Source: an uncultured Algibacter sp. (lineage in GTDB: Bacteria > Bacteroidota > Bacteroidia > Flavobacteriales > Flavobacteriaceae). From it: a DNA stretch of 33,523 nucleotides. A program made the position numbers and the translations under genes. The notes beneath the pieces were generated by a model. It had not been told where the DNA came from, did not search any database, and saw only the letters and a list, made by a program, of their open reading frames with translations. How positions within the stretch are numbered: position 1 is the stretch's first letter; every line of letters starts with the position of its first letter. This document shows, piece after piece, positions 15,455-24,562 of the stretch. The stretch is taken from positions 1 to 33,523 of the forward strand of contig CALKXS010000017.1 of the NCBI GenBank assembly GCA_938003745.1. Reading direction: 5' to 3'.

Positions 15455-16195
15455 ATGAAAAGTTATAATGTTTGTTTAAAAGATACAGTAAAAAGGTTTA
15501 CCAAAAGATTGTTTTATTCTTTATTTGATTGTGAGCAAGAAGAAGCCCATGGTGATTATTTAGAAAAAACATTTCTTAAAATATTATCTAAGTTAGAGAT
15601 TGAAAATAGAGATTCAATTTGGAGAAGTTTTAAAAAGGAGCTTCCTGAAATTAGAGAAGTACTAGATTTGGATGCTATTGCATTTGAGAATAATGATCCA
15701 GCATCTCATAGTTTGGCAGAAATTTACATGGCTTATCCTGGGTTTTATGCTATTTCAATATTTAGATTAAGTCACGCACTTTATAAACGAAATGTTTATA
15801 TTTTGCCAAGAATGATGAGTGAGTATATTCATGGGATTACTGGTATTGATATTCATCCAGGAGCTACCATTGGTGAGTCATTTTACATTGATCATGGAAC
15901 TGGTATTGTAATTGGAGAAACTTCTATTATAGGAAAAGGTGTTAAAATTTATCAGGGTGTAACATTAGGTGGAATTTCGGTGGCTAAAAATTTAGCTTCA
16001 ACAAAAAGGCATCCAACTATCGAAGATAATGTGTGTATTTATGCAAACGCTACTGTTTTAGGTGGTGATATTGTTATAGGTAAAGACAGCGTTATAGGTG
16101 CTAACGTTTGGATTACTCAATCTGTTCCAGAAAATTCGTTAGTTACATATCAAACAGAAATTAAAATCAGACCTAAAAAAAATGAGATACGGTAA
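15455..16195 (+). CDS. cysE: Serine O-acetyltransferase
   Basis: Acetylates serine to O-acetylserine, the acceptor used by CysM. 246 residues. The N-terminal half is helical ('DPASHSLAEIYMAYPGFYAI' near 90); the C-terminal half is a left-handed beta-helix with hexapeptide repeats: 'IHPGATIGESFYIDHGTG', 'IVIGETSIIGKGVKIYQGVT', 'RHPTIEDNVCIYANATVLGG' and 'IVIGKDSVIGANVWITQSV'. The catalytic His of 'IDHGTG' is present. The gene overlaps cysM by 14 bases, so the pair is co-translated. The ATG at 15455 gives a slightly extended basic N-terminus; a start further in is less likely because no in-frame ATG follows closely. Confidence 0.93.
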   Translation: MKSYNVCLKDTVKRFTKRLFYSLFDCEQEEAHGDYLEKTFLKILSKLEIENRDSIWRSFKKELPEIREVLDLDAIAFENNDPASHSLAEIYMAYPGFYAISIFRLSHALYKRNVYILPRMMSEYIHGITGIDIHPGATIGESFYIDHGTGIVIGETSIIGKGVKIYQGVTLGGISVAKNLASTKRHPTIEDNVCIYANATVLGGDIVIGKDSVIGANVWITQSVPENSLVTYQTEIKIRPKKNEIR

Positions 16196-17072
16196 AAGTA
16201 TATTAGACCAAATTGGTAATACACCAATTGTTGAGGCTAGTCATATAATTAAAAATAAAAAGGTTCGGTTATTTTTAAAGCTCGAAGGAGATAACCCGGG
16301 AGGAAGTGTTAAAGACCGTGCAGCTTTTAATATGATTAATGAAGCTCTTAAAAGAGGTGATATAGAAAAAGGGGGGACTTTGGTTGAAGCAACTAGTGGA
16401 AATACAGGTATTGCTTTAGCTTTTATTTCTCAATTATTGGGATTGAATATGGTATTAATAATGCCTGAAAATTCTACTGAAGAACGTGTGAAAACAATGT
16501 GTGCTTATGGAGCTGAGGTTATTTTAACTTCTGCAGATGTTGGTATTGAAGGTTCTCGCGATTTAGCATATAAATTAAGAGATGAAAAAGAATATACGCT
16601 TTTAAATCAATTTGAAAATGATGACAATTGGAAGGCGCATTATAAAACAACGGGGCCAGAAATTTGGAGAGATACAGAAGGTGAAATAACTCATTTTGTT
16701 TCTGCAATGGGAACAACGGGTACCATTATGGGTACATCTACATTTTTGAAAGAAAAAAATAAGAACATACAAATAGTAGGAGCGCAACCTGCAGATGGTT
16801 CAAGAATACCTGGTATTAGAAAATGGTCTCCAGATTATGTGCCTAAGTTTTTTGATTGTTCTAAAGTTGATCAAGTTATTGATGTTAGTGATGTTCAAGC
16901 CAAAGCTATGACGCAACGTTTAGCCAAGGAAGAAGGTGTTTTTGCAGGGATGAGTAGTGGTGGTTCAGTGCACTGTGCTGTTACATTAGCAGAAACCTTG
17001 GAAGAAGGAGTTGTAGTTGCTGTGATTTGTGACAGGGGTGATCGTTATTTGTCATCATCTTTGTTTGAATAG
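16182..17072 (+). CDS. cysM: Cysteine synthase B (O-acetylserine sulfhydrylase)
   Basis: PLP enzyme (fold type II) that makes cysteine from O-acetylserine and sulfide. 296 residues, typical of CysM. Schiff-base lysine K44 in 'NPGGSVKDRAAF'; substrate loop 'EATSGNTGIALAF'; phosphate loop 'MGTTGTIMGTS'; C-terminal 'FAGMSSGGSVHCA'. The start ATG lies inside the last codons of cysE (14-base overlap), typical of tight coupling. It is the sink for the sulfide made by the upstream operon. CysK rather than CysM cannot be ruled out, but the short length and the IGNTPIVEA start favour CysM. Confidence 0.92.
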   Translation: MRYGKSILDQIGNTPIVEASHIIKNKKVRLFLKLEGDNPGGSVKDRAAFNMINEALKRGDIEKGGTLVEATSGNTGIALAFISQLLGLNMVLIMPENSTEERVKTMCAYGAEVILTSADVGIEGSRDLAYKLRDEKEYTLLNQFENDDNWKAHYKTTGPEIWRDTEGEITHFVSAMGTTGTIMGTSTFLKEKNKNIQIVGAQPADGSRIPGIRKWSPDYVPKFFDCSKVDQVIDVSDVQAKAMTQRLAKEEGVFAGMSSGGSVHCAVTLAETLEEGVVVAVICDRGDRYLSSSLFE

Positions 17073-17135
17073 ATAGATTATTTATGACTTGTTGACTTTT
17101 TTAACGTGATGAATCTGAAAAGTAAATTAAGTAGG

Positions 17136-17161
17136 ATAACAACAATATAGTTGTTATTTTT
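17136..17161 (+). terminator. Intrinsic terminator of the cysEM operon
   Basis: ATAACAAC (17136-17143) and GTTGTTAT (17150-17157) form a perfect 8-pair stem with a 6-base loop, followed by TTTT. It lies 63 bases after cysM. Its 3' arm and T run overlap the -7 box of the next promoter. Confidence 0.65.
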
Positions 17162-17162
17162 G
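17155..17162 (+). promoter_or_regulatory. Probable -7 box for the metH operon
   Basis: TATTTTTG at 17155-17162 is a perfect TAnnTTTG. The expected -33 box (about 17132-17135) is poor. Transcription would start near 17169, some 19 bases before the second SAM riboswitch, the same spacing as at the metY operon. Confidence 0.55.
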
Positions 17163-17187
17163 CATGCTAGTTCATAAATGTAATGAT

Positions 17188-17298
17188 GTTATCAAGAAAG
17201 GTAGAGGGATTAGACCCATTGAGGCCTTAGCAACCCTTTATCTTATTAAAGAAGGTGCTGCATTCTACTAGTTATTTTGAAATAATTAAGAAGATAAC
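17188..17298 (+). promoter_or_regulatory. SAM-I (S-box) riboswitch upstream of metH
   Basis: The order of core strings equals that of the copy at 520-640: 'AAGAAAGGTAGAGGGAT' (from 17194), 'GAGGCCTTAGCAACCC' (from 17221) and 'GAAGGTGCTGCATTCTAC' (from 17251). P1 is again GTTATC (17188-17193) with GATAAC (17293-17298), and AGTTATT/AATAATT forms the arm before it. It should repress the methionine-synthase operon when S-adenosylmethionine is plentiful. A possible GAAAAG/CTTTTC hairpin follows but has no clear T run. Confidence 0.93.
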
Positions 17299-17391
17299 GA
17301 AAAGCAATTTTTTCACTTTTCTTGATGATGCTCTTATAAAAAAACGACTTATAGTTCATAGAATTGTAATCGTTAAAAAAATATTAGAATT

Positions 17392-18405
17392 ATGTCAAAT
17401 ATAAAAGAGGTTTTAAAAGAACGCATACTAGTGCTAGATGGAGCTATGGGTACAATGTTACAGGCTTATAAGTTCACCGAAGAAGGTTTTAGAGGTGAAC
17501 GCTTCAAGGATTATCCAACACCATTACAAGGAAATAACGATTTGTTATCCATAACGCAACCAGAAGCTATAAAAACTATTCATGGAAAGTATTTTGAAGC
17601 TGGCGCAGACATTATAGAAACCAATACATTTTCTGGGACAACCATTGCTATGGCAGATTACCAAATGGAAGATTTGGTGTATGAACTAAATTACGAATCG
17701 GCTAAAATAGCAAAAGAGGTAGCTGATGAATTTACAGCAAAAGAGCCACATAAACCGCGTTTTGTTGCAGGTGCTATTGGGCCAACAAACCGTACAGCAA
17801 GTATGTCTCCAGATGTAAATGACCCAGGATATAGAGCTGTAACGTTTGATGAATTACGTATTGCTTATAAACAACAAGTTGAAGCCTTAATAGAGGGTGG
17901 GGTAGATATACTTTTAGTTGAAACCGTTTTTGATACTTTAAATGCAAAAGCAGCTTTATTTGCTATTGAAGAGGTAAAAGAAGAAAGAGGTATTGATATA
18001 CCTATTATGTTAAGCGGGACTATTACAGATGCTTCAGGAAGAACATTATCAGGGCAAACAGCAGAAGCATTTTTAATTTCTGTATCGCACATTCCGTTAT
18101 TGTCAGTCGGATTTAATTGTGCTTTAGGAGCTAATTTATTGCAACCTCATTTAGAGGCGATTGCTTCAAAAACGGATTTTGCGGTTTCTGCGCACCCCAA
18201 TGCAGGTTTACCAAATGCTTTTGGAGAGTATGATGAAACTCCAGAAGAAATGGGAGCACAAATTGAAGAGTATTTAAAGCGAGATTTAATTAATATTATT
18301 GGAGGTTGCTGCGGTACTTCTCCAGATCATATAAGCGTAATTGCGAATGTAGCAGCTAAGTATAAACCACGCCCTCATGCTGAAGAGGTTGTGGTTCCAA
18401 ATTGA
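17392..18405 (+). CDS. metH: Methionine synthase, homocysteine-binding half (split MetH)
   Basis: Homocysteine S-methyltransferase (TIM-barrel) domain of cobalamin-dependent methionine synthase as a separate protein. 337 residues, covering the first quarter of E. coli MetH. Seen: '[13 protein letters not shown]' at the N-terminus, 'ETNTFSGT', and the zinc ligands C243 in 'GFNCALGA' and C306/C307 in '[12 protein letters not shown]'. The remaining domains are encoded at 18692-21367; together they give 1228 residues, close to the one-chain enzyme. A decayed gene lies between the halves. First gene behind the second SAM-I riboswitch. Confidence 0.93.
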   Translation: MSNIKEVLKERILVLDGAMGTMLQAYKFTEEGFRGERFKDYPTPLQGNNDLLSITQPEAIKTIHGKYFEAGADIIETNTFSGTTIAMADYQMEDLVYELNYESAKIAKEVADEFTAKEPHKPRFVAGAIGPTNRTASMSPDVNDPGYRAVTFDELRIAYKQQVEALIEGGVDILLVETVFDTLNAKAALFAIEEVKEERGIDIPIMLSGTITDASGRTLSGQTAEAFLISVSHIPLLSVGFNCALGANLLQPHLEAIASKTDFAVSAHPNAGLPNAFGEYDETPEEMGAQIEEYLKRDLINIIGGCCGTSPDHISVIANVAAKYKPRPHAEEVVVPN

Positions 18406-18409
18406 AATT

Positions 18410-18692
18410 ATGATTCTAGAAATAGCTATATTAAATATAAAGAAAGGACCTTTTGAAGATTTCGAAATCAATTTTCGAAAAGCTTAAGTTATAATTTCTT
18501 CAATGAAAGGTTACATTTTTCATGATTTGAAAGAATGCGTAGAAGGAGAAAATAAATATATATTGTTGGTGAATTGGGAAACAATAGAAGATCATGAAAT
18601 TGGATTTAGAAAATCTGACGAATATCAAGAATGGAAAGTATTGTTACACTATATTTTATGAACCGTTTCCAACTGTAGAACATTATAAGTAA
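18410..18692 (+). pseudogene. Decayed antibiotic-biosynthesis-monooxygenase (ABM) domain gene
   Basis: Reading from ATG 18410 gives 'MILEIAILNIKKGPFEDFEI' and, after an in-frame TAA at 18485-18487, 'VIISSMKGYIFHDLKE', 'YILLVNWETIEDHEIGFRKS' and 'DEYQEWKVLLH'. A frameshift near 18650-18660 then moves to '[12 protein letters not shown]'. Together these rebuild a complete ABM-type protein of about 94 residues, so one nonsense change and one frameshift have inactivated it. Its final TAA overlaps the ATG of the next gene (TAATG), so it was once translationally coupled to the second metH half. The family includes small monooxygenases; its task in a methionine operon is unknown. Confidence 0.85.
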
Positions 18693-21367
18693 TGAAAATA
18701 AAACAAACCAAATACATGAAGTTGTCTGGTTTAGAACCTTTGGTTTTAAACGAAAACAGTAATTTCATAAATGTAGGAGAACGAACTAATGTTGCGGGGT
18801 CTCGTAAATTTTTACGCTTAATTAAGGAAGAAAAATTTGATGAAGCCTTAGAGATTGCACGTCATCAAGTAGATGGAGGAGCACAAATTGTCGACATTAA
18901 TATGGACGACGGACTTCTAGATGGAAAAGAGTCTATGGTACGTTTTTTAAACTTGATAGCTGCAGAACCAGATATTTGTCGTGTGCCTATGATGATTGAT
19001 AGCTCTAAATGGGAAATCATTGAGGCTGGGTTACAAGTAGTACAAGGTAAATGTGTCGTGAATTCTATTTCGCTTAAAGAAGGTGAAGAAAAATTTATTT
19101 GGGAAGCGAAACAAATAAAGAAATATGGAGCTGCTGTAATTGTAATGGCTTTTGATGAGGTTGGACAAGCCGATAATTATGAGCGAAGAATAGAAATTGC
19201 TGAACGTTCGTATCGTGTATTAGTAGATAAAGTAGGTTTTCCATCTGAAGATATTATATTCGATTTAAATATATTTCCTGTAGCTACAGGAATGGATGAA
19301 CACAGAAAAAATGCTATAGATTTTATTGAAGCTACAAAATGGGTTCGAGAAAATCTTGAGAATGTTAGTGTGAGTGGAGGTGTAAGTAATGTATCGTTTT
19401 CTTTTAGAGGAAATAATACAGTGCGTGAAGCGATGCATTCTGTGTTTTTATATTATGCGATTCAGAACGGAATGAATTTTGGAATTGTAAATCCTGCTAT
19501 GTTGGAGGTTTATGATGATATTCCAAAAGATTTATTAGAGCTTGTAGAAGATGTGATTCTAGATAGACGTGATGACGCTACAGAACGATTATTAGATTTT
19601 TCTGAAACCGTAAAGGGTTCTAAAAAAGAAAAAACAGTAGACTTATCGTGGCGCGAAAATCCGCTTCAAGATAGAATTACACATGCACTTGTAAAAGGAT
19701 TAGATGCTTTTATTATTGAAGATGTAGAAGAAGCTAGACAACAAGCTGAAAAGCCGATTGAAGTTATTGAAGGTAACTTGATGGCTGGTATGAATGTAGT
19801 AGGTGATTTATTTGGGGAAGGGAAAATGTTTTTACCTCAGGTTGTAAAGTCTGCTCGTGTTATGAAAAAAGCGGTGAATTATTTAAATCCGTTTATTGAA
19901 GCCGATAAAGGAGAAGAGCAAAAAGCTTTAGGTAAAGTGTTAATGGCAACTGTAAAAGGCGATGTGCATGATATTGGTAAAAATATTGTAAGTGTTGTTT
20001 TAGGTTGTAATAATTATGAGATTGTCGATTTAGGTGTGATGGTACCACCAGAAAAGATTATCGAGGCAGCTAAAAAGGAAAATGTTGATGTTATTGGATT
20101 GTCTGGTTTAATTACACCATCGTTAGACGAAATGGTATATTTAGCAAAAGAAATGGAACGTCAAAACTTTACGATTCCTTTACTTATTGGAGGCGCAACA
20201 ACATCTAAAGCACATACGGCAGTTAAGATTGATACGCAATATAAAAATGCGGTAGTTCATGTAAATGATGCATCAAGAGCAGTTACTGTTGTTGGTGATT
20301 TATTAAATGAAAAATCTGCAAATGATTATGTTGCTAAAATGAAACAAGATTATGACGAATTTCGTACTAAATTTTTAAAACGGGGTAAGGAGAAATCATA
20401 TATTTCTATAGAAGAGGCACGTAAAAGAAAGTATAAAATTGATTGGGAAACGTCTGAAATTACAAAACCAAACGAATTGGGGGTTCAGATGTTGAAACAG
20501 TTAAGTTTAAAAGAATTAATTCCTTTTATAGATTGGAAACCATTCTTTATTTCTTGGGATTTGCATGGGAAATATCCTGATATTTTAACGGACAAGGTTG
20601 TTGGAGAACAGGCAACGCAGTTGTTTGAAGATGCTCAAGCGATGCTTAAAGAAATTGTTGCAAAACAATTATTAAAGCCAAAGGCTGTTTTTGGATTGTT
20701 TGAAGCCAATTCTATTAATGATGATGATATTTCTGTTCAGAAAAAAGGAGAGGAAGTTGCTGTTTTTAGAACATTACGTCAGCAATTAAAGAAAAGAGAA
20801 GGTATTCCAAACCATGCATTGTCAGATTTTGTGGCGCCTAAAGAAACTGGTAAAACAGATTATATAGGAGCATTTTGTGTGGCTATTTTTGGAGCTCAAG
20901 AATTGGCAGATGGTTATCGCTCCAAAGATGACGATTATAATGGAATTATGGCTCAGGCTATTGCCGATCGTTTTGCAGAAGCTTTTACCGAATACTTGCA
21001 TAAACAAGTGAGAATAAAACATTGGGGTTATACTGCTAGTGAAGATTTATCTAACGAGGAATTAATAAAAGAAACATATAAGGGGATTCGGCCTGCACCA
21101 GGTTATCCTGCTTGTCCAGATCATTTAGAAAAAGAAACAATTTGGGAGTTGTTGGATGTTGAAAAGATAATTGGTGTAACGCTTACTGAAAACTTAGCGA
21201 TGTGGCCAGCAGCAGCTGTTTCTGGTTATTATTTTGGGAACCCAGAGGCTAAGTATTTTGGTCTAGGTAAAATTACAGATGATCAAGTGACTGATTATTC
21301 GGAAAGAAAAGGAATTAAAAAGGAAAAGGCTAGAAAGTGGTTACACCCTAATATAGCAGATCAATAG
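18692..21367 (+). CDS. metH: Methionine synthase, folate/cobalamin/reactivation half (split MetH)
   Basis: Carries methyl-tetrahydrofolate to cobalamin and on to homocysteine held by the separate first half. 891 residues: pterin-binding domain ('[14 protein letters not shown]', '[14 protein letters not shown]', 'VSFSFRGNN'), cobalamin cap and binding domain with 'GDVHDIGKN' (D424, H426, G429; H426 is the lower cobalt ligand), '[13 protein letters not shown]', and a complete C-terminal S-adenosylmethionine reactivation domain ('[12 protein letters not shown]', '[13 protein letters not shown]'). The ATG overlaps the stop of the decayed ABM gene. It requires vitamin B12; no MetE is seen here. 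Confidence 0.95.
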   Translation: MKIKQTKYMKLSGLEPLVLNENSNFINVGERTNVAGSRKFLRLIKEEKFDEALEIARHQVDGGAQIVDINMDDGLLDGKESMVRFLNLIAAEPDICRVPMMIDSSKWEIIEAGLQVVQGKCVVNSISLKEGEEKFIWEAKQIKKYGAAVIVMAFDEVGQADNYERRIEIAERSYRVLVDKVGFPSEDIIFDLNIFPVATGMDEHRKNAIDFIEATKWVRENLENVSVSGGVSNVSFSFRGNNTVREAMHSVFLYYAIQNGMNFGIVNPAMLEVYDDIPKDLLELVEDVILDRRDDATERLLDFSETVKGSKKEKTVDLSWRENPLQDRITHALVKGLDAFIIEDVEEARQQAEKPIEVIEGNLMAGMNVVGDLFGEGKMFLPQVVKSARVMKKAVNYLNPFIEADKGEEQKALGKVLMATVKGDVHDIGKNIVSVVLGCNNYEIVDLGVMVPPEKIIEAAKKENVDVIGLSGLITPSLDEMVYLAKEMERQNFTIPLLIGGATTSKAHTAVKIDTQYKNAVVHVNDASRAVTVVGDLLNEKSANDYVAKMKQDYDEFRTKFLKRGKEKSYISIEEARKRKYKIDWETSEITKPNELGVQMLKQLSLKELIPFIDWKPFFISWDLHGKYPDILTDKVVGEQATQLFEDAQAMLKEIVAKQLLKPKAVFGLFEANSINDDDISVQKKGEEVAVFRTLRQQLKKREGIPNHALSDFVAPKETGKTDYIGAFCVAIFGAQELADGYRSKDDDYNGIMAQAIADRFAEAFTEYLHKQVRIKHWGYTASEDLSNEELIKETYKGIRPAPGYPACPDHLEKETIWELLDVEKIIGVTLTENLAMWPAAAVSGYYFGNPEAKYFGLGKITDDQVTDYSERKGIKKEKARKWLHPNIADQ

Positions 21368-21369
21368 AT

Positions 21370-21597
21370 ATGAAATTTATAGGATAAGATTTAGATTGTC
21401 ATATAATTTTACATGGTTATGATACTAACAATAAAGAAGTTTTGCAGCAAGTAAATGTCGACGGATTTTCTAAGAAAGTGGCATCTCTTTATATGATTAA
21501 ATCGTTAAGTGAAAAATATATTCTTACCGATTATTTAGATGGTAGGTGTATATATTAGGAGTGTTAGGAGGACTTTAAAATAGTAAAAAAACATTGA
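21370..21597 (+). pseudogene. Decayed short ORF of unknown family
   Basis: One frame from ATG 21370 to TGA 21597 reads sensibly across three stop codons: 'MKFIG', stop, 'DLDCHIILHGYDTNNKE', 'VASLYMIKSLSEKYILTDYL', 'DGRCIY', stop, 'EC', stop, 'EDFKIVKKH'. One of the stops is a TAG that could come from TGG. The family is not recognised. It starts 2 bases after the metH stop, so it was probably part of the operon. It may instead be chance, but the even codon pattern argues for a former gene. Confidence 0.4.
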
Positions 21598-21603
21598 TTA
21601 TCA

Positions 21604-21689
21604 ATGCGTTATCAATTACAGAAGAAAGCCTGGAGCGGAGGTACGGAGCGAGGACTTGAAACGTAAAGCGCGACCCTTGAGGTAACGTC
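21604..21689 (+). repeat. Structured intergenic repeat, copy 2 (before metF)
   Basis: Relative of the element at 5612-5704. GCGTTA (21606-21611) pairs with TAACGT (21683-21688); ACC (21673-21675) pairs with GGT (21681-21683) over a 5-base loop, preceded by 'AAAGCGCGA'. The central part differs (G-rich, bounded by AAG-CCT and AGG-A-CTT) instead of T7/A7. It ends 45 bases before metF. A short CTGAAT/ATTCAG palindrome lies between it and the metF start (21716-21729). Confidence 0.6.
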
Positions 21690-21734
21690 AAAAACGAGAA
21701 TAAAATAAACAGATACTGAATAAATTCAGCATAA

Positions 21735-22691
21735 ATGAAAGTAACAGATCATATTAAAAACGCAAACGGAAAAACGTTGTTTTCGTTTGAAGTTATACCA
21801 CCGAAAAAGGGAAAAAACATTCAGGATTTATATAATAATATAGATCCGTTAATGGAGTTTAATCCCCCGTTTATTGATGTTACAACATCTCGCGAAGAGT
21901 ATGTTTATATTGATAAGGGTAATGGACTTTTAGATAAGCGTATTACACGTATGCGACCAGGTACGGTCGGGATTTGTGCGTCTATTATGCATAAGTATAA
22001 AGTAGATGCTATTCCGCATTTATTATGTGGAGGGTTTACCAAAGAGGAAACGGAGTATGTTTTGGTAGATTGTCATTATTTAGGTCTAGATAATGTAATG
22101 GCATTGCGTGGTGACTCGATGAAAGATGAGTCTTACTTTAAACCTGTTAAAGGTGGTAATGCTTTTGCTAGTGATCTAGTAGAACAGGTTACGAGCCTGA
22201 ATAGAGGTAAGTTTTTGCATGATGATGTTGATGTAGAGCATAATTCGGACTTTTGTATTGGTGTTGCTGGCTACCCAGAAAAACATATGGAAGCTCCATC
22301 TTTAATCACAGATTTAAAACGTTTAAAGGCTAAGGTTGATGCTGGCGCTGATTACGTGGTGACTCAAATGTTTTTTGATAATCAGAAATATTTTGAGTTT
22401 GTTGATAAAGCCAGAGAAGCTGGTATTAACGTACCAATTATTCCTGGGATAAAACCAATTGCTGTAAAAAGGCATTTACAAATATTACCACAGGTTTTTA
22501 AAATTGATCTACCACAAAACCTTATTGAAGCTGTTGAAAATTGTAAAGATAATAAAGCGGTAAGACAGGTTGGTGTTGAGTTTGCTATTCAACAATCTAA
22601 AGAATTGAGAGAAGCTGGTGTACCTCTGTTACATTATTATTCTATGGGAAAAAGTGATAATGTACATGCTATAGCTAAAGCTTTATTTTAG
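21735..22691 (+). CDS. metF: 5,10-methylenetetrahydrofolate reductase
   Basis: FAD enzyme reducing methylene-tetrahydrofolate to methyl-tetrahydrofolate, the methyl donor for MetH. 318 residues. Seen: 'FSFEVIPPKKG' at the N-terminus, 'DVTTSR', 'IPHLLCGGFTKEE', 'NVMALRGDS', 'IGVAGYPEKHMEAPS', 'GADYVVTQMFFD' and 'IIPGIKPIA'. All are typical of bacterial MetF. It ends the methionine cluster and is probably in the transcript started at the second riboswitch, although 367 bases with a decayed ORF and a repeat separate it from metH and could hold another promoter. Confidence 0.95.
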   Translation: MKVTDHIKNANGKTLFSFEVIPPKKGKNIQDLYNNIDPLMEFNPPFIDVTTSREEYVYIDKGNGLLDKRITRMRPGTVGICASIMHKYKVDAIPHLLCGGFTKEETEYVLVDCHYLGLDNVMALRGDSMKDESYFKPVKGGNAFASDLVEQVTSLNRGKFLHDDVDVEHNSDFCIGVAGYPEKHMEAPSLITDLKRLKAKVDAGADYVVTQMFFDNQKYFEFVDKAREAGINVPIIPGIKPIAVKRHLQILPQVFKIDLPQNLIEAVENCKDNKAVRQVGVEFAIQQSKELREAGVPLLHYYSMGKSDNVHAIAKALF

Positions 22692-22718
22692 TTTAGCGTT
22701 TTATAACCAAATCTATTA

Positions 22719-23819
22719 ATGAAGTTATTTTTAATTTACGTTTTTTGTATTGTCTTTACTTTTTGTGCTTCGCAAACTAAAGAGAATACATCTTATATTG
22801 ATATTAATTATTTTAAAGGAAATATAGCCGAACATAATCCAGATATTCTACATTTAATACAAGGACATCCTGAAGGTTTTATTTTAAGCTGGAATAAGAA
22901 GACGTACGGAGCTAACTATTGGGAACAACGTTTTAATTACCCTGATTATGGAGTGTCTTACGCTTATCAAAACTCTAAGAACGATGTTTTAGGAGATGTT
23001 TCTGCATTGTATGCGCATTATAATTTTTACTTTATAAAACGACATTTAATGTTGCGAATTGGACAAGGTATGGCATTTGCTGAAAACCCTTATGATAAAG
23101 TAAATAATTTTAGAAACGTTGCGTATGGCTCTAAACTTATGAGTAGTACTTATATGATGATTAATTATAAGAAAGAACGTATTATAGATAAGTTTGGTTT
23201 GCAAGCAGGATTTTCATTAATCCATTATTCTAATGCAAACGTAAAGGCGCCTAACGGAAGTACTAATTCGTTAACTTTTAATGTTGGTGTAACTTATAAT
23301 TTGGATGATGAAGAACCCGAATATATACATACTATAGATAAAAAAGAAGACCTAGATTTCTCTGAACCTTATAAATATAATCTTGTTTTTAGAAGTGGAG
23401 TTAATGAAAGTGATATTATAGGTAGTGGGCAATATGCCATGTATATCGTGTCTGCCTATGTTGATAAAAGAATAAACAGAAAAAGTGCTTTACAATTGGG
23501 AACAGATATTTTCTTTTCTAACTTTTTAAAAGAATTTATAGCATACAGAACTGTTGCTTTTCCAGAGGATAATTTGTCAGGAAATGAAGATTATAAACGA
23601 GTAGGTTTGTTTGCTGGTCATGAATTGTTTATATCTAAAACATCGTTAGTAACACAGTTTGGCTATTATGTATACTACCCTTTTGATTTTGAAGGGCGAA
23701 CGTATTTAAGAATTGGATTAAAACGTTACTTTGGTAAAAAGTGGTTTGGAGCTATGACGCTTAAATCTCATGGTGCAAAAGCTGAGGGGGTTGAATTTGG
23801 AATAGGTATACGATTATGA
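22719..23819 (+). CDS. Acyloxyacyl hydrolase / PagL-like outer-membrane protein
   Basis: 366 residues with an N-terminal signal peptide (hydrophobic 'LFLIYVFCIVFTFCAS', cut probably near 17-20). The mature part is rich in aromatic alternating segments, consistent with a beta-barrel. Residues about 60-190 resemble the acyloxyacyl hydrolase / lipid A deacylase family: 'WNKKTYGANYWEQ', 'YGVSYAYQ', 'LMLRIGQGMAFAENPYD' and the active-site-like 'HYSNANVKAPNGSTN' (H169, S171). It may trim acyl chains of lipopolysaccharide, but the activity is inferred. The C-terminal 170 residues repeat a similar barrel pattern ('FRSGVNESDIIGSGQYAMY') without an assigned role. It overlaps the next gene by 4 bases (ATGA). 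Confidence 0.75.
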   Translation: MKLFLIYVFCIVFTFCASQTKENTSYIDINYFKGNIAEHNPDILHLIQGHPEGFILSWNKKTYGANYWEQRFNYPDYGVSYAYQNSKNDVLGDVSALYAHYNFYFIKRHLMLRIGQGMAFAENPYDKVNNFRNVAYGSKLMSSTYMMINYKKERIIDKFGLQAGFSLIHYSNANVKAPNGSTNSLTFNVGVTYNLDDEEPEYIHTIDKKEDLDFSEPYKYNLVFRSGVNESDIIGSGQYAMYIVSAYVDKRINRKSALQLGTDIFFSNFLKEFIAYRTVAFPEDNLSGNEDYKRVGLFAGHELFISKTSLVTQFGYYVYYPFDFEGRTYLRIGLKRYFGKKWFGAMTLKSHGAKAEGVEFGIGIRL

Positions 23820-24562
23820 GAAAAATAATTTACATAATATTATTTAGTGTTTTTGTAGCATGTAATAAAGAGAATACAGGTGATTGTTTTCAAGTTTCTG
23901 GTCCTGTATTACAAGAAGAAATGACTGTTGATACGTTTACTAAAATATTAGTCAATAAAAATATCGGATTAATATTGAAAGAAGGTTTAATTCAAAAAGT
24001 TATTGTTGAAACAGGAAAGAACTTATTGAATGATGTTGAGGTTAGTGTTATAGATGGGAAGCTAGAGTTAACCGATAATAATGATTGCAATTATGTGCGT
24101 GATTATGGCATTACAAAGGTGTACGTTACTGCTCCAAATATAACAGAAATACGAAGTTCTACGCAATATGAAATTAGTTCTGATGGAGTTTTGACATACC
24201 CAGACTTAAGTATTATATCTGAAGATTTTGGTGTTTCAGATTTTTTTGCTGTGGGTGATTTTAGGCTGCAAATTGATAATTCGAGTTTTAGCTTGATATT
24301 TAATAATTTTTCTAATTGTTTTATTTCTGGAAAAACTAATAATTTAAATATACACTTTGCTTCTGGGAATAGCCGCTTTGAAGGAACTGATTTAATTGCT
24401 CAAAATGTTACTGTTAACCATAGAGGAACTAATGATATTATAGTAAATCCACAACAATCGCTTACAGGTTCTTTAGTAAGTTATGGAGACTTAATATCTA
24501 AAAAGAAGCCTCCGGTAGTTGATATTAAAGAATTGTTTAGAGGTAGATTAATTTTTGATTAA
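23816..24562 (+). CDS. GIN-domain (DUF2807) lipoprotein
   Basis: 248 residues with a lipoprotein signal: hydrophobic 'IIYIILFSVFVAC', C16 being the lipidation site. The mature part matches DUF2807/GIN-type beta-helix proteins found in Bacteroidota: 'TFTKILVNKNIGLILKEG', 'VSVIDGKLELTDNN', 'VYVTAPNITEIRSSTQYEI' and later 'NLNIHFASGNSRFEGTDLIA'. Function is unknown; an envelope location is likely. ATG overlaps the preceding gene's TGA, so the two are coupled. Its 3' end overlaps that of the convergent ackA by 15 bases. Confidence 0.8.
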   Translation: MRKIIYIILFSVFVACNKENTGDCFQVSGPVLQEEMTVDTFTKILVNKNIGLILKEGLIQKVIVETGKNLLNDVEVSVIDGKLELTDNNDCNYVRDYGITKVYVTAPNITEIRSSTQYEISSDGVLTYPDLSIISEDFGVSDFFAVGDFRLQIDNSSFSLIFNNFSNCFISGKTNNLNIHFASGNSRFEGTDLIAQNVTVNHRGTNDIIVNPQQSLTGSLVSYGDLISKKKPPVVDIKELFRGRLIFD

